DNA of 64,000 bases from Vogesella aquatica (GCF_028548455.1 NZ_JAQQLF010000010.1:1-64000); one strand, 5' to 3'. Shown: positions 50,509 to 61,392, numbered from the stretch's first letter. Made by a program: numbers and translations. Notes: generated by a model not told the origin, from the letters alone.

Positions 50509-52164
50509 ATGTACAAGTACGATGAAGTCGATTTCCGTCTGGTGCGCGAGCGGGTAGAGCAGTTCCGCAGCCAGACCCAGCGCTATCTGGCCGGCGAGCT
50601 ATCGGAAGAAGAATTCCGCCCGCTGCGCCTGATGAATGGCCTGTATATCCAGCGCCACGCGCCCATGTTGCGTGTGGCCATTCCCTACGGCCATTTCTCC
50701 AGCCTGCAAATGCGCAAGCTGGCGCACATCGCGCGTACCTACGACCGTGGCTACGGCCACTTCACCACACGCCAGAACATCCAGTTCAACTGGCCGGAAC
50801 TGGCGCGCGTGCCGGACATCCTGGCCGAGCTGGCCGATGTGGAAATGCACGCCATCCAGACATCCGGCAACTGCGTGCGCAATACCACCACCGACGCCTT
50901 TGCCGGTGTGGCAGCCGACGAGCTGATCGATGGCCGCGCCTACTGCGAAATCATCCGCCAGTGGAGCACGCTGCACCCCGAGTTCGCCTATTTGCCGCGC
51001 AAGTTCAAGATTGCCGTGTCCGGTAGCACCGACGACCGTGCCGCCACCCAGGTACACGATATCGGCCTGCACGTGGTGCGCAACGACGCCGGCGAAGTCG
51101 GCTTCCGCGTGCTGGTAGGCGGTGGTCTGGGTCGTACCCCGATTGTGGGCAAGGTGGTGCGCGAGTTCCTGCCGCCGCAGCATCTGCTTACCTATCTGGA
51201 CGCCGTACTGCGTGTGTACAACCGCTACGGTCGCCGCGACAACAAATACAAGGCCCGCATCAAGATTCTGGTGCAGGCCATGACCGTGGAGGCGTTTGCC
51301 GCCAAGGTAGAAGACGAGTGGCTGCATCTGAAAGACGGCCCGTCCACGCTGAGCGATGCCGACGTGGCGTACTACGCCAGCTTCTTTACCGACCCGGCGT
51401 ACGAAACGCTGGCGGCCAACCCTGCCGGGTTCACCGACAAGCTGGCCGAACCGGCCTTTGCCCGCTGGGTAGAGCGCAACACCCGCGCCCACAAGCGCGC
51501 CGGTTACCGCTCGGTAGTGCTGTCGCTGAAAAAAACCGGCGTACCGCCAGGTGACATCACCGCCGACCAGATGGATGCGGTGGCCGACATGGCCGACCGC
51601 TTCGGTTTTGGCGAGATCCGTTCCGCACACGAGCAGAACCTGATTCTGCCGGATGTGAAAGAAAGCGAGCTGTATACCGTATGGCAGCTGGCGCGCGAGC
51701 ACGGCTTTGCCACGCCAAACATCGGCCTGCTGACCGACATCATCTGCTGCCCGGGTGGCGATTTTTGCGATCTGGCCAATGCGCGCTCCATCCCGGTCGC
51801 CGAGGCTATCCAGCGCAAGTTCGACGACCTCGACTATTTGTTCGATCTGGGCGATATCGACTGCAACTTCTCCGGCTGCATGAATGCCTGTGGACACCAT
51901 CACATCGGTAATATCGGCATTCTGGGGGTCGATAAAAACGGCCAGGAGTGGTACCAGATCACGCTGGGCGGTAGCCAGGGCAATTACACCGCCATCGGCA
52001 AAGTGATCGGGCCTTCTTTCGCGCAAGCCGACGTGCCTGCGGCATTTGAAAAAATCATGACCTTGTATGTAGAGCAGCGCCAGGACGGCGAGCACTTCAT
52101 CGAGACTGTACGCCGTATCGGGCTGGACCCGTTCAAGGAGCGCGTGTATGCAAAATCTCATTAA
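50509..52164 (+). CDS. cysI: Assimilatory sulfite reductase hemoprotein subunit
   Basis: A 551-residue siroheme and 4Fe-4S enzyme reducing sulfite to sulfide. Two ferredoxin-like half domains each precede a siroheme-binding region; HFTTRQNIQFNW is in the N-terminal half, and the C-terminal cluster ligands are in CCPGGDFC and NFSGCMNACGHH. The compact type, common in betaproteobacteria, may take electrons from ferredoxin or another donor, since no cysJ flavoprotein is adjacent. Nitrite reductases share the fold, but the cysH and DUF934 neighbours favour sulfite. It overlaps the next gene by 17 bases. Confidence 0.9.
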   Translation: MYKYDEVDFRLVRERVEQFRSQTQRYLAGELSEEEFRPLRLMNGLYIQRHAPMLRVAIPYGHFSSLQMRKLAHIARTYDRGYGHFTTRQNIQFNWPELARVPDILAELADVEMHAIQTSGNCVRNTTTDAFAGVAADELIDGRAYCEIIRQWSTLHPEFAYLPRKFKIAVSGSTDDRAATQVHDIGLHVVRNDAGEVGFRVLVGGGLGRTPIVGKVVREFLPPQHLLTYLDAVLRVYNRYGRRDNKYKARIKILVQAMTVEAFAAKVEDEWLHLKDGPSTLSDADVAYYASFFTDPAYETLAANPAGFTDKLAEPAFARWVERNTRAHKRAGYRSVVLSLKKTGVPPGDITADQMDAVADMADRFGFGEIRSAHEQNLILPDVKESELYTVWQLAREHGFATPNIGLLTDIICCPGGDFCDLANARSIPVAEAIQRKFDDLDYLFDLGDIDCNFSGCMNACGHHHIGNIGILGVDKNGQEWYQITLGGSQGNYTAIGKVIGPSFAQADVPAAFEKIMTLYVEQRQDGEHFIETVRRIGLDPFKERVYAKSH

Positions 52165-52651
52165 AAATCGCGCGGTGGTGAATGGCGACAGCTGGCGCCT
52201 GGTGCGTAGTGCGGATGAAGAGTTTTCGATAAAAGAAGATGTCATCTTGCCGCTGGCTGTCTATCTTGAGTGTAAAGACAAGCCACATGAAGGCCGGCTG
52301 GCCGTCTGGTTGGCACCCGAGCAAGATGTAGCAGAGCTGCAGCCGCATTTGGCTGGGCTGCCACTGGTTGCCATTGACTTCCCGGCATTTTCTGATGGGC
52401 GTGGTTACAGCCATGCGCGCTTGTTGCGTGAGCGCCATGCTTATCAGGGCGAGTTGCGCGCCATCGGGGATGTGCTGCGCGACCAGTTGTCGTATATGGC
52501 GCAAGTGGGGTTTGATGCGTTTGTAATTCGTGCCGATCGTGACGCCGCAAACGCCTTGGCCGGGCTGGACGATTTCAGCGAGCAGTACCAGGCGACGGTT
52601 TTGCAACCGGTACCACTGTTGAGGCGGCGTGTGTCGTTAATTGTTGCTTGA
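52148..52651 (+). CDS. DUF934 protein of the sulfite reduction operon
   Basis: A 167-residue DUF934 protein, regularly found next to compact cysI genes in proteobacteria. The visible pattern is PLAVYLECKDKPHEGRLAVWLAPEQ, IDFPAFSDGRGYSHARLLRERHAYQGELRAIGDVLRDQL and MAQVGFDAFVIRADRD. It is thought to help sulfite reduction, perhaps in electron delivery or assembly, but this is unproven. The ATG lies inside the cysI end in another frame, so expression is coupled to cysI. Confidence 0.85.
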   Translation: MQNLIKNRAVVNGDSWRLVRSADEEFSIKEDVILPLAVYLECKDKPHEGRLAVWLAPEQDVAELQPHLAGLPLVAIDFPAFSDGRGYSHARLLRERHAYQGELRAIGDVLRDQLSYMAQVGFDAFVIRADRDAANALAGLDDFSEQYQATVLQPVPLLRRRVSLIVA

Positions 52652-52730
52652 GTGCAACTTCGGTTGATTTGTTTCGATAAGATTTGCCTGAAAGGTGTTG
52701 TGTTTTTGTGTGAACTTTGAGTGCTTGGCG

Positions 52731-52760
52731 TTGACATAGTCTAAGCTGCTTACCTATAGT
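52731..52760 (+). promoter_or_regulatory. Promoter of the OmpA-like gene
   Basis: TTGACA (52731-52736) and TATAGT (52755-52760) are spaced by 18 bases, close to the sigma-70 consensus. The transcript would carry a leader of about 115 bases. Such a strong promoter fits an abundant envelope protein. Confidence 0.7.
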
Positions 52761-52883
52761 CATAGAAAATGACTTACCAATTGTGCTGTTTTTTCGACAT
52801 TCGTTCTGTGGTGCCACGCTTAATCAGGTTGTCACGGCCTGTTTAAACAATGGCGGAACGCGTTTCAACAAAGAGGAAGTAAA

Positions 52884-53558
52884 ATGAAAAAATCGATCAA
52901 GCTGAGCGCTCTGCTGGCTACCCTGCTGCTGACCGGCAATGCCTTTGCGGCTAACGAAGGCTACGCCAACAACCAGACTGGCTCCCCAGTAGTGAAAAAC
53001 GCCTACGGCGAATGCTGGCGCCTGCCGACCACTTACGACAAGGCTCGTGATGGTCTGGTAGAGTGTGGCGATCGTGAAGCAGTCAAGGCGGCTCCGGCTC
53101 CGGCCCCTGCTGCAAAACCAGCTCCGGCCCCGGTTGTCGTCGCTCCTAAAGTACAAACCGTTTTCAAGACCGTTAGCCTGTCCGCTGAAGGCCTGTTCGG
53201 CTTCAACAGCGCACAGATCGTTGCCGGCAACCAGCAGCTGGAAACACTGGTTTCCAGCCTGAAAGCCGACAAACTGCTGAAATCCGTAGCAGTTGAAGGT
53301 CACACCGACTACCTGGGCTCCGAGAAATACAACCAGGCACTGTCCGAAAAGCGTGCTAACGCCGTTAAAGACTACTTCGTTGCTGCTGGCGTTCCGGCCG
53401 ACAAAGTAACTGCAGTGGGCAAAGGCGAGTCCGAAGCCAAACTGACTGCAGAATGCACTGCCAAGAAGTTCAAGAAGCGTGCAGACCTGATCGCTTGCCT
53501 GGCTAGCGACCGTCGCTTTGACGTGACTGTAGAAACCGCCAAGGAAGTTCAGCAGTAA
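52884..53558 (+). CDS. OmpA-family outer membrane / peptidoglycan-binding protein
   Basis: A 224-residue exported protein. It has a signal peptide MKKSIKLSALLATLLLTGNAFA, a short region with CWRLP and VECGD, an Ala/Pro-rich linker (about residues 70-90), and an OmpA C-terminal domain with the peptidoglycan-binding pattern VEGHTDYLGSEKYNQALSEKRANAVKDYF. There is no beta-barrel, so it resembles the Neisseria RmpM/class 4 proteins, which tie porins to the cell wall. AGAGGAAG precedes the ATG. Codons are biased to common ones, as in highly expressed genes. Confidence 0.88.
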   Translation: MKKSIKLSALLATLLLTGNAFAANEGYANNQTGSPVVKNAYGECWRLPTTYDKARDGLVECGDREAVKAAPAPAPAAKPAPAPVVVAPKVQTVFKTVSLSAEGLFGFNSAQIVAGNQQLETLVSSLKADKLLKSVAVEGHTDYLGSEKYNQALSEKRANAVKDYFVAAGVPADKVTAVGKGESEAKLTAECTAKKFKKRADLIACLASDRRFDVTVETAKEVQQ

Positions 53559-53575
53559 TCTGCTGATCTTGCTGC

Positions 53576-53604
53576 AAAAGCCCCGGCTAACCCGGGGCTT
53601 TTTT
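53576..53604 (+). terminator. Terminator of the OmpA-like gene
   Basis: AAAAGCCCCGG and CCGGGGCTTTT form an 11-bp stem with a five-base loop, followed by T residues. Confidence 0.9.
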
Positions 53605-53678
53605 GTTTTCCGCTATGGCTGGCAATGTTGGGGTTGGCTGGTTAAAATCGGATGTTTTGATCTGTTATCGAGCCGCCC

Positions 53679-54614
53679 ATGCGTGCGTTTTTGGGGAACC
53701 CCCGCCGTTTTGCGTTACCCCCTTGTGCCCTGACTATCGGCAATTTTGACGGTGTCCATCTGGGGCATCAGCGTATGCTGGCCCGTTTGCGCGAGGAGGC
53801 TGCAGCGCGTGGCCTGCCTGCGGCCTTGCTGACATTCGAGCCGCATCCGCGCGAATTTTTTGCACGCCAGCAACCACCGGCACGTCTGGCGGTGCTGCGC
53901 GACAAGCTGCAGTTCCTGGCACAGCAGGCGCAGCTTGACTATGTATTCATCTACCGCTTCAACCATGCGTTCTCGCGCATGCCTGCCGGGCAGTTTGTCC
54001 AGCAGGTTTTGCTGGACGAGCTGCAGACCCGTTATTTGTTGATCGGTGATGATTTCCAGTTTGGTGCTGATCGCAAAGGTGATTTTGCCCTGCTGCAGCA
54101 GCACCCAGGTTTTGTCACCGAGGCCATGCCTTCGGTATTGGTAGCAGGTGAGCGTGCTTCCAGTACGCTGGTGCGCGACAGGTTGGCCGCAGGTGATCTG
54201 GATAGTGCCGGCCGGCTATTGGGGCGCCCGTATCAGATCAGCGGCAAAGTCATGCATGGGCAAAAGCTGGGCCGTACCATCGGCTTCCCGACGGCCAATG
54301 TACACCTGCCGCACCGTAAGCCCGCGCTGGAAGGCATCTTTGTGGTGCAAGTGGATACGCCGTATGGCCGTCTGGGCGGCGTGGCCAGCCTGGGTAAAAA
54401 TCCCACGGTGACCACTACCCAGAACTACAAGCTGGAGGTGCATCTGTTTGATTTTCATGGCGACTTGTATGGCCAGAGAATTTCGGTGCATTTCCTGAAA
54501 AAACTGCGCGACGAAGCGCGCTACGATGATTTTAACGAGCTGGTGGCACAAATCGAACGCGATGCCGCCAGCGCCAGAACCTATTTGACCAGTTTGCAAC
54601 GAGATCAGGCATGA
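53679..54614 (+). CDS. ribF: Bifunctional riboflavin kinase / FAD synthetase
   Basis: RibF converts riboflavin to FMN and FAD. The 311-residue protein has the N-terminal nucleotidyltransferase motif [14 protein letters not shown], then [10 protein letters not shown], and the C-terminal kinase motifs [14 protein letters not shown] and [11 protein letters not shown]. It heads the conserved order ribF-ileS-lspA-ispH; its stop overlaps the ileS start (ATGA). A copy of the dispersed word encodes DRLAAG inside it, using the codons AGG-TTG-GCC-GCA. Confidence 0.95.
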   Translation: MRAFLGNPRRFALPPCALTIGNFDGVHLGHQRMLARLREEAAARGLPAALLTFEPHPREFFARQQPPARLAVLRDKLQFLAQQAQLDYVFIYRFNHAFSRMPAGQFVQQVLLDELQTRYLLIGDDFQFGADRKGDFALLQQHPGFVTEAMPSVLVAGERASSTLVRDRLAAGDLDSAGRLLGRPYQISGKVMHGQKLGRTIGFPTANVHLPHRKPALEGIFVVQVDTPYGRLGGVASLGKNPTVTTTQNYKLEVHLFDFHGDLYGQRISVHFLKKLRDEARYDDFNELVAQIERDAASARTYLTSLQRDQA

Positions 54615-57391
54615 GCATCGACTACCGTAAAACCGTCAACCTGCTGGATACACCGTTCCCTATGCGCGGTGATCTGGCCAAACGTGAACCCGCCTGGCTG
54701 AAGCGCTGGACCGAGCAGCAGCGTTACCAGAAACTGCGCAAAATGGCTACCGGCCGGCCCAAGTTCATCCTGCACGATGGCCCGCCGTACGCCAACGGCG
54801 ACATCCACATCGGCCATGCGGTCAACAAGATCCTGAAGGACATCATCGTTCGCTCCAAGACGCTGTCCGGTTTTGACGCGCCTTACGTGCCCGGCTGGGA
54901 TTGCCACGGCCTGCCTATCGAGCTGATGGTGGAAAAACTGCACGGCAAGGATATCCCTGCGGCCAAGTTCCGCGAGCTGTGCCGCGAATACGCGCACGAG
55001 CAGATCGCGCGCCAGAAAAAAGACTTTATCCGTCTGGGCGTGCTGGGCGACTGGGACAACCCGTACCTGACGATGGACTTCAAGACCGAAGCGGACATCG
55101 TGCGCACCCTGGGCAAGATTTTTGAAAACGGCTACCTGATGAAGGGTGAAAAGCCGGTGCACTGGTGTATCGAGTGCGGCTCTGCGCTGGCCGAAGCCGA
55201 AGTGGAGTACGAAGACAAAACCTCGCCTGCCATCGACGTCGGCTTCCGCGTGGTAGATACCGACAAGCTGGCCGCAGCCTTTGCCGCGGCCAACGTAGAC
55301 GGTGCCATGGCGGTGATCTGGACCACCACGCCGTGGACTCTGCCGGCCAACCAGGCGGTATCGGTCAGCGCCAAGCTGGTTTACCAGTTGGTGGAGTGCG
55401 CCAAGGGCAAGCTGGTTCTGGCCAAAGACCTGGTGGAAGCCACCATGAAGCGCTACGGCGTGGAAGGCTACACCGTGCTGGGCGAAACCACCGGCGACAA
55501 GCTGGAACTGCTGCGCCTGGCGCACCCGTTCTACGCCCGTGAAGTGCCGGTGATCTGCGGTGACCACGTGACTACCGATGCCGGTACCGGCCTGGTGCAT
55601 ACCGCACCGGCGCACGGCCTGGAAGACTTCCAGGTGGGTCAGGCTTACGGTATCCCCGTGGACAACCCGGTAGCCGACAACGGCCGTTACAAGTCCACCA
55701 CCGAGCTGTTTGCCGGCCTGTCGGTGTGGGAAGCCAACCCCAAAGTGATCGAAGTATTACAAGAGCGCGCCGCGCTGGTGCATCAGGACAAGCTGTTCCA
55801 CAGCTACCCGCACTGCTGGCGCCACAAAACCCCGATCATCTTCCGCGCTACGCCGCAGTGGTTCATCGGTATGGATAAAACCGGTCACGACGGCCAGGTA
55901 CTGCGCCAGCGCGCCAAGCAGGCAGTGGACAGTACCGAGTTCTTCCCTGCCTGGGGCCGTGCCCGCCTGGAAGCCATGATCGGCAACCGCCCGGACTGGT
56001 GCGTATCACGCCAGCGTAACTGGGGCGTGCCGATGACTTTCTTTATCCACAAGGAAAGCGGCGAGCTGCACCCGCGTTCGGCCGAGTTGCTGGAGCAGGT
56101 CGCGCTGCGTATCGAGAAGCAGGGCATCGAAGCCTGGTTCAGCCTGGACGCCGCCGAGCTGCTGGGTGACGATGCGGCCAACTACCGCAAACTTACCGAC
56201 ACGCTGGACGTGTGGTTCGATTCCGGCTCCACCCACTTTGCCGTGCTCAAGCAGCGCGCCGAGCTGGCGTGGCCGGCCGACCTGTACCTGGAAGGCTCCG
56301 ACCAGCACCGCGGCTGGTTCCAGTCCTCGCTGCTCACCGGCTGCGCCACCATCGGCCGCGCGCCTTACCAGCAGCTGCTGACCCACGGTTTCGTGGTGGA
56401 CGGCAAGGGCTTGAAGATGTCCAAGTCCAAAGGCAACGTGGTGGCACCGCAAAAGGTGAACGACAGCCTGGGCGCCGACATTCTGCGTCTTTGGGTAGCG
56501 TCTACCGATTACTCCGGCGAGCTGGCGATCTCGGACGAGATTCTGAAGCGTGTTACCGAAAGCTACCGCCGCCTGCGTAACACCCTGCGTTTCCTGCTGG
56601 CCAACCTGTCGGACTTTAACCCGATGGAACACGCCGTGCCGTACGAGCGCCTGAGCGAGATCGATCGCTACGCGCTGATGATGGCCAAGGAAATGCAGGA
56701 AAAAATCACCGGCGAATTGTACCCGCGTTATGCCTTCCACCACTCGGTGCAAGACATCGTGAACTACTGCTCGGAAGACCTGGGTGCGTTCTATCTGGAT
56801 ATCCTGAAAGACCGCCTGTACACCACCGCGGCCGACAGTGCCGCCCGTCGTAGCGCCCAGACCGCGCTGTACCACATCACGCGCAGCCTGCTGCTGTTGC
56901 TGTCGCCTATCCTGTGCTTTACCGCCGACGAGGCGTGGGAAGTGCTGCTGGGTAGCGATGAGGAAACCCCGCTGTTCCACGTATGGCACGAGTTCCCGAA
57001 CCCGACCGTGGGCGCCGAAGAAGCACTGGTGGCCAAATGGCAAGCCATCCGTGCCTTCCGTGCCCAGGTGAACAAGGAAATCGAAGCACTGCGTAGCGCC
57101 GACCAACTGGGCTCTTCCCTGCAGGCCGAGCTGGCGGTGACCGCCGGTGGCGAGCTGTACCAGCACCTGGCCAGCCTGGGTGATGAGCTCAAGTTTGTGC
57201 TGATGGTGTCGCAGGTAAGCCTGACCGAAGCGGCCGAGACCAGCATCAGCGTGACCCCGTCCAGCCACGAGAAGTGCGATCGTTGCTGGCACTACCGTGC
57301 CGACGTGGGCACCCACGCTGGCCACGGCCATGTGTGCGGCCGCTGCGTAGACAATATCGACGGCGCGGGCGAGGCACGTCTGCATGCTTGA
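54611..57391 (+). CDS. ileS: Isoleucyl-tRNA synthetase
   Basis: IleS charges tRNA-Ile. The 926-residue class I enzyme has HIGH (66-69), the editing domain with [19 protein letters not shown] (602-606), and a C-terminal zinc finger (CDRCWHYR and CGRC). Length and motifs match the bacterial mupirocin-sensitive type. It overlaps ribF by four bases and lspA by eight, so the genes are translationally coupled. Confidence 0.97.
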   Translation: MSIDYRKTVNLLDTPFPMRGDLAKREPAWLKRWTEQQRYQKLRKMATGRPKFILHDGPPYANGDIHIGHAVNKILKDIIVRSKTLSGFDAPYVPGWDCHGLPIELMVEKLHGKDIPAAKFRELCREYAHEQIARQKKDFIRLGVLGDWDNPYLTMDFKTEADIVRTLGKIFENGYLMKGEKPVHWCIECGSALAEAEVEYEDKTSPAIDVGFRVVDTDKLAAAFAAANVDGAMAVIWTTTPWTLPANQAVSVSAKLVYQLVECAKGKLVLAKDLVEATMKRYGVEGYTVLGETTGDKLELLRLAHPFYAREVPVICGDHVTTDAGTGLVHTAPAHGLEDFQVGQAYGIPVDNPVADNGRYKSTTELFAGLSVWEANPKVIEVLQERAALVHQDKLFHSYPHCWRHKTPIIFRATPQWFIGMDKTGHDGQVLRQRAKQAVDSTEFFPAWGRARLEAMIGNRPDWCVSRQRNWGVPMTFFIHKESGELHPRSAELLEQVALRIEKQGIEAWFSLDAAELLGDDAANYRKLTDTLDVWFDSGSTHFAVLKQRAELAWPADLYLEGSDQHRGWFQSSLLTGCATIGRAPYQQLLTHGFVVDGKGLKMSKSKGNVVAPQKVNDSLGADILRLWVASTDYSGELAISDEILKRVTESYRRLRNTLRFLLANLSDFNPMEHAVPYERLSEIDRYALMMAKEMQEKITGELYPRYAFHHSVQDIVNYCSEDLGAFYLDILKDRLYTTAADSAARRSAQTALYHITRSLLLLLSPILCFTADEAWEVLLGSDEETPLFHVWHEFPNPTVGAEEALVAKWQAIRAFRAQVNKEIEALRSADQLGSSLQAELAVTAGGELYQHLASLGDELKFVLMVSQVSLTEAAETSISVTPSSHEKCDRCWHYRADVGTHAGHGHVCGRCVDNIDGAGEARLHA

Positions 57392-57908
57392 GCAAGGCAA
57401 GATGGCCGGGGCGGCAGCCCCGGTAGCTGAACAGCCAGCCAGCGTGGCCAAGTGGTTCGTGCTGGCGGTCGCCATCATCGTGCTGGACCAGCTGAGCAAG
57501 ATCTACTTTAACGGCAGCTACCAGTACGGCGAGCAGCGCGAGGTGATTCCGTCGCTGTTGAACTTCACCCTGCTGTATAACCCTGGCGCCGCGTTCAGTT
57601 TTCTGGCGGATGCCGGCGGTTGGCAGAAGTTCTTCTTTAGCGGCCTGGCGTTTGCCGTATCCGGCTGGCTAGGTTGGCAGATCGTGCAGCGCCAGTTCAG
57701 CTGCCTGATGAATCTGGCCGCTGCCTTCATCATGGGTGGTGCGCTGGGCAATGTGATCGACCGGCTGATTCACGGCCACGTCATCGATTTCATCCAGCTG
57801 CACTGGCAGCAAAGCTGGTACTACCCGGCGTTCAATATCGCCGACAGCTTTATCTGCGTGGGTGCCGCGCTGATGGTGCTGGACAGCTTCCGCCAGCCGC
57901 GCAGTTAA
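57384..57908 (+). CDS. lspA: Lipoprotein signal peptidase
   Basis: LspA cleaves signal peptides from prolipoproteins in the inner membrane. The 174-residue protein has four membrane helices and the catalytic aspartates in [15 protein letters not shown] and [11 protein letters not shown]. Its N-terminus is slightly longer than usual ([20 protein letters not shown]); an internal start is possible, but the ATG overlapping ileS is plausible. The lipoproteins BamC, DUF3833 and the small repeat protein in this window are among its substrates. Confidence 0.95.
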   Translation: MLEQGKMAGAAAPVAEQPASVAKWFVLAVAIIVLDQLSKIYFNGSYQYGEQREVIPSLLNFTLLYNPGAAFSFLADAGGWQKFFFSGLAFAVSGWLGWQIVQRQFSCLMNLAAAFIMGGALGNVIDRLIHGHVIDFIQLHWQQSWYYPAFNIADSFICVGAALMVLDSFRQPRS

Positions 57909-57917
57909 ACGGGCAGG

Positions 57918-57935
57918 TTGGCCGCGTGCGGCCAA
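57918..57935. repeat. Inverted pair of the dispersed word between lspA and ispH
   Basis: GGTTGGCCGC and GCGGCCAACC sit almost back-to-back, separated by GT. The hairpin lies inside the lspA-ispH gap with no T run, much like the one between cysH and cysI. Confidence 0.8.
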
Positions 57936-57989
57936 CCCTGTGGTACACAGGCCGCCAGCGTGCGGCCTCATTCATGCAAAGGATTTCCG

Positions 57990-58934
57990 ATGACGAAGAC
58001 CATCATGCTGGCCAACCCGCGCGGCTTCTGTGCCGGGGTGGACCGCGCCATCGCCATCGTCGAGCGCGCGCTGGAAAAATACGGTGCGCCGATTTATGTG
58101 CGGCACGAAGTGGTGCATAACCGTTTTGTTGTGGACAACCTGCGTGCCAAAGGGGCGATCTTCATCGAAGAGTTGAAAGACGTGCCGGCGGGCAGCACGC
58201 TGATCTACTCGGCCCACGGTGTGCCGCTGTCGGTACGCCAGGAAGCCGAGGCGCTAGGGCTGACCGTGTACGACGCTACCTGCCCGCTGGTGACCAAGGT
58301 GCATGTCGAGGTAAAGCGCATGCACCAAGCCGATATGGAAATCATCATGATCGGCCATAAAGGCCACCCCGAGGTAGAAGGCACCATGGGGCAGGTGGAT
58401 AGCCGCATGTATCTGGTGGAGTCGGTAGACGATGTGGCCACGCTGCAGGTAGCCAACCCGGCGGCGTTGTCTTACGTGAGCCAGACCACGCTGTCGGTGG
58501 ACGAAACGCGCGATATCATCACCGCCTTGAAAGCCCGCTTCCCGGCTATCCACAGCCCGAAGAAAGACGACATCTGCTACGCCACGCAAAACCGCCAGGA
58601 TGCGGTAAAGGTGCTGGCAGACGAGTGCGATATCGTGGTGGTGGTAGGCTCGCCCAATAGCTCCAACTCCAACCGCCTGCGCGAAGTGGCGGCGTTGAAG
58701 GGCGTGGATGCCTATATGGTAGACAATGCCAGCCTGCTGCAAGCGGCATGGTTTGACGGCAAGCAGCGTGTCGGTGTCACCGCCGGCGCCAGCGCGCCGG
58801 AAGTGCTGGTGCAGGCGGTCATCGAGCAGATCAAGGCCTTTGGTGCCGAAACGGTGAGCGAGCTGGATGGCGTGGAAGAGCACATCACCTTCGCACTGCC
58901 GCCTGGCCTGCGCGACGCCAAGCCGGCGGTCTGA
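57990..58934 (+). CDS. ispH: 4-hydroxy-3-methylbut-2-enyl diphosphate reductase
   Basis: IspH performs the last step of the non-mevalonate isoprenoid pathway, giving IPP and DMAPP. The 314-residue protein has the three cluster cysteines C14 (RGFCAG), C98 (ATCPLV) and C196 ([10 protein letters not shown]), plus SxN in [13 protein letters not shown] and the catalytic E in HPEVEGT. The start at 57990 has AAAGGA; the open frame further upstream runs into the inverted repeat. Confidence 0.97.
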   Translation: MTKTIMLANPRGFCAGVDRAIAIVERALEKYGAPIYVRHEVVHNRFVVDNLRAKGAIFIEELKDVPAGSTLIYSAHGVPLSVRQEAEALGLTVYDATCPLVTKVHVEVKRMHQADMEIIMIGHKGHPEVEGTMGQVDSRMYLVESVDDVATLQVANPAALSYVSQTTLSVDETRDIITALKARFPAIHSPKKDDICYATQNRQDAVKVLADECDIVVVVGSPNSSNSNRLREVAALKGVDAYMVDNASLLQAAWFDGKQRVGVTAGASAPEVLVQAVIEQIKAFGAETVSELDGVEEHITFALPPGLRDAKPAV

Positions 58935-58952
58935 TTACCCGCAAGCGCTGTA

Positions 58953-58990
58953 AAAAAAGCGGCCAACCCGTTAAAGGTTGGCCGCTTTTC
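58953..58990. terminator. Terminator built from an inverted pair of the dispersed word
   Basis: AAAAAAGCGGCCAACC and GGTTGGCCGCTTTT pair around a short loop, flanked by A and T runs, between the convergent genes ispH and eamA. Here the dispersed word forms the stem of a bidirectional terminator, as DNA uptake sequences often do in Neisseria. Confidence 0.85.
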
Positions 58991-59017
58991 TTATGCTGCC
59001 GTGGCGCAGGCTAGGGC

Positions 59018-59917
59018 TCAGGCGCGCGCCGTGCGCAGGCCGGGGATGGGCAGTTTTTGCAGTAGCAGCCCGCCCAGAATCAGCGCCAGGCCGGTAAGGG
59101 TGCTGGGCAGGATGGCCTCGCCCAGCAGGGCGCTGATCAATACCAGCGATAGCATGGGCGACAGGAAGATCAGGTTGGCAATGCGCGCGGTACTGCTGGT
59201 GAGCTTCATGGCCGAGAGCCACAGCACAAAGGTAAAGCCCATTTCCAGCGCGCCAACATAGGCGGCACCCGCGATGCCTTGCCACGCTACCGGGGTCAGC
59301 TCGCCGGTGGCGGCGCACCACAGCAGGGTGAGCGGTAGCGAGAGCAGAAAGTTCAGCGTGAGGCCCATCACCGGCTCGCGCTCGTCTTTGGCGTTGAATA
59401 GCCAGTAGCCTGCCCACAGCAGGGTGGACAGCAAGGCAAAGCCGACGCCGGACAGGTTGCTGAAATTCAGCGCCAGCGGCGCACCGCGCGTGGCGATGGT
59501 CAATACGCCGCTATAGCACACCAGGGCAGCCAGGCTGTCCTGCAGCTTGAGCCTTTGCCCCAGCACCGGTACGGCCAATAGCGTCATGGTCAGCGCCCAG
59601 GTGTAGTTGATGGCCTGGGCTTCTTGTGCCGGTAGCAGGTCGTAAGCCTGGAACAGGATCAGGTAGTAGGCGAAAGGGTTCACCGCACCCAGGATGGCGC
59701 TGCGGCGCCAGTGCTGGCGCAGCGCCGCGGGAAGGGTGGCCAGCCGGCCCTGCCAGCCCAGTATGGCCAGCAGCGACAGCAGCGAAAACACGCTGGCGTA
59801 CAGCACCAGCTGCGCCGGGCTGAGGTGCGCCAGGCTGAGTTTGAAGGCGCTGGCCACGGTAGACCAGGCCAGTACGGCGGATAAACCAAAAACGTAAGCT
59901 TTGTGTTGCGAAGTCAA
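59018..59917 (-). CDS. EamA/DMT-family transporter
   Basis: A 299-residue inner-membrane protein with ten likely helices in two EamA repeats, of the drug/metabolite transporter superfamily. Typical features are LAWSTVASAFKLSLAHLSPAQLVLYA in the first repeat and ARIANLIFLSPMLSLVLISALLGEAILPSTLTGLALILGG in the second. The substrate is unknown. The start is a TTG overlapping the nnr stop codon (TTGA), which makes it the last gene of a coupled minus-strand string. Confidence 0.85.
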   Translation of the reverse strand: MTSQHKAYVFGLSAVLAWSTVASAFKLSLAHLSPAQLVLYASVFSLLSLLAILGWQGRLATLPAALRQHWRRSAILGAVNPFAYYLILFQAYDLLPAQEAQAINYTWALTMTLLAVPVLGQRLKLQDSLAALVCYSGVLTIATRGAPLALNFSNLSGVGFALLSTLLWAGYWLFNAKDEREPVMGLTLNFLLSLPLTLLWCAATGELTPVAWQGIAGAAYVGALEMGFTFVLWLSAMKLTSSTARIANLIFLSPMLSLVLISALLGEAILPSTLTGLALILGGLLLQKLPIPGLRTARA

Positions 59918-61392
59918 AATGCGGGGGCTCCTGCCTGTTTCAGGCGCTGGTTCAGGTCGTGGCTCATCAACTGCAAGGTGGTGCTGGCACTCAGGCCGAT
60001 AGGGCCACCTTGTGCTGTTTCGTAGTGTTCACCGGCGCAGGCGTGCAGGTCTGCCGCCAGGTGGGCTCCATCCAGTAGCGGCATGCCTTGCGCCAGCAGG
60101 GCGCAAATGGCGCCGCCCAGCAGGTCGCCCTGGCCGGCCACGGCCAGGGCGGGGCTGCCGTGTACCAGCAGGCGGTAGGGTTGGCCGCTGCTGGCCAGCA
60201 ATGTGCCGCTACCTTTTAGCAATACGGTGCAGGCAAACTGCTGTGCCAGCTGCCGGGCTGCGGCAATGCGGTCGGCCTGGATCTGTTCGGTGCTGCAGTC
60301 CAGCAGGCGGGCAGCTTCGCTGGGGTGCGGCGTGAGCAGCGTAGGATAGCTGCGCTGGCGCAGGCGGGCCTGCAGCTGGCTGTCGGCCGCCAGCAGGTTC
60401 AGCGCATCGGCGTCCAGTACCAGGGTGTTGTCGTGCAGCAGCAACGCGTCCAGCGCCTGGTGGGCTTGGTCGCTCAGGCCCAGGCCGGGGCCGATCAGCA
60501 TCACGTTGGCCGCAGGTACATTCATGCCGTCTTGCCAGGAGCGCAGCATTAGTTCGGGGGTGGCCGGGTCTAGTAGCAGTGCATCTTGCGTATGCACAAA
60601 TACTTTGCCGGCACCCAGGGCCAAAGCAGCACGGCCAGCCAGAATGGCGGCACCGCTCATGCCGCGTGCGCCGCCAATCACGCTGACGCTGCCGTAGCTG
60701 CCTTTGTGGCTGCTGTGGCGGCGCTTCAGCGCCAGTGCCTGGGGCACGGCAATGCTGCCGCTGGCTTGCGGGTAGTGGGTAGGCGGGCAATCCAGCAGGG
60801 CAATACTGGTGTGGCCGCAATAGTCGCGCCCCTGGGCGGTATACAGGCCGGGTTTGGGGCAGAGCAGGCTCAGGGTATGGCTGGCGCGTAGCGCGATGCC
60901 GCGAGGCTGGCCTGTCCAGGCGTCCAGGCCACTGGGGATGTCGATCGCCAGCTTGGGGCAGGGCAGGCTGTTAAGGCGGCGAATCAGGTGCAGCCAGGCA
61001 CCGCCCAGCGGCCGGCTCAGCCCGACGCCAAACAGGCCGTCCAGCAGCCAGGCCGGTGGGGTGTCGCCCAGGGTTGGCCGCACGCTGCCGCCCAGTGCCT
61101 GCCAGTGTTGCAATGCCGCAGCGACGGCAGCATTTACCCGAGGCTCAGGCAGCAGGACTTCTACTGCGTAGCCGGCTTGTTTCAGCAAGCAGGCCGCCAG
61201 GATGGCGTCGCCACCGTTATTGCCGGGGCCTGCCGCCACCAGAATGGCAGCACCGTGCGGGATATGCGCCTGGCACCATCCGGCAATGGCTTGCGCGGCA
61301 TGTTGCATTAGCTGCAGGCCCGCCGCCTCGGCGTTCTGTTCCAGCTGCCGTAGTGCCGGCAATGCCAGCAAGCCGTGTTCTGGTGTGATCAT
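59914..61392 (-). CDS. nnr: Bifunctional NAD(P)HX epimerase / dehydratase
   Basis: This 492-residue enzyme repairs hydrated NADH and NADPH. The N-terminal YjeF_N epimerase domain (about 1-210) carries AAGPGNNGGDAI and AIDIPSGLDAWTG; the C-terminal dehydratase domain carries SVIGGARGMSGAAILAGRAAL and GQGDLLGGAI, a variant of the usual GSGDVLAG. Gly-Gln in place of Gly-Ser is a mild oddity. It overlaps ubiX upstream and the EamA gene downstream. Several copies of the dispersed word occur on the opposite strand. Confidence 0.92.
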   Translation of the reverse strand: MITPEHGLLALPALRQLEQNAEAAGLQLMQHAAQAIAGWCQAHIPHGAAILVAAGPGNNGGDAILAACLLKQAGYAVEVLLPEPRVNAAVAAALQHWQALGGSVRPTLGDTPPAWLLDGLFGVGLSRPLGGAWLHLIRRLNSLPCPKLAIDIPSGLDAWTGQPRGIALRASHTLSLLCPKPGLYTAQGRDYCGHTSIALLDCPPTHYPQASGSIAVPQALALKRRHSSHKGSYGSVSVIGGARGMSGAAILAGRAALALGAGKVFVHTQDALLLDPATPELMLRSWQDGMNVPAANVMLIGPGLGLSDQAHQALDALLLHDNTLVLDADALNLLAADSQLQARLRQRSYPTLLTPHPSEAARLLDCSTEQIQADRIAAARQLAQQFACTVLLKGSGTLLASSGQPYRLLVHGSPALAVAGQGDLLGGAICALLAQGMPLLDGAHLAADLHACAGEHYETAQGGPIGLSASTTLQLMSHDLNQRLKQAGAPAF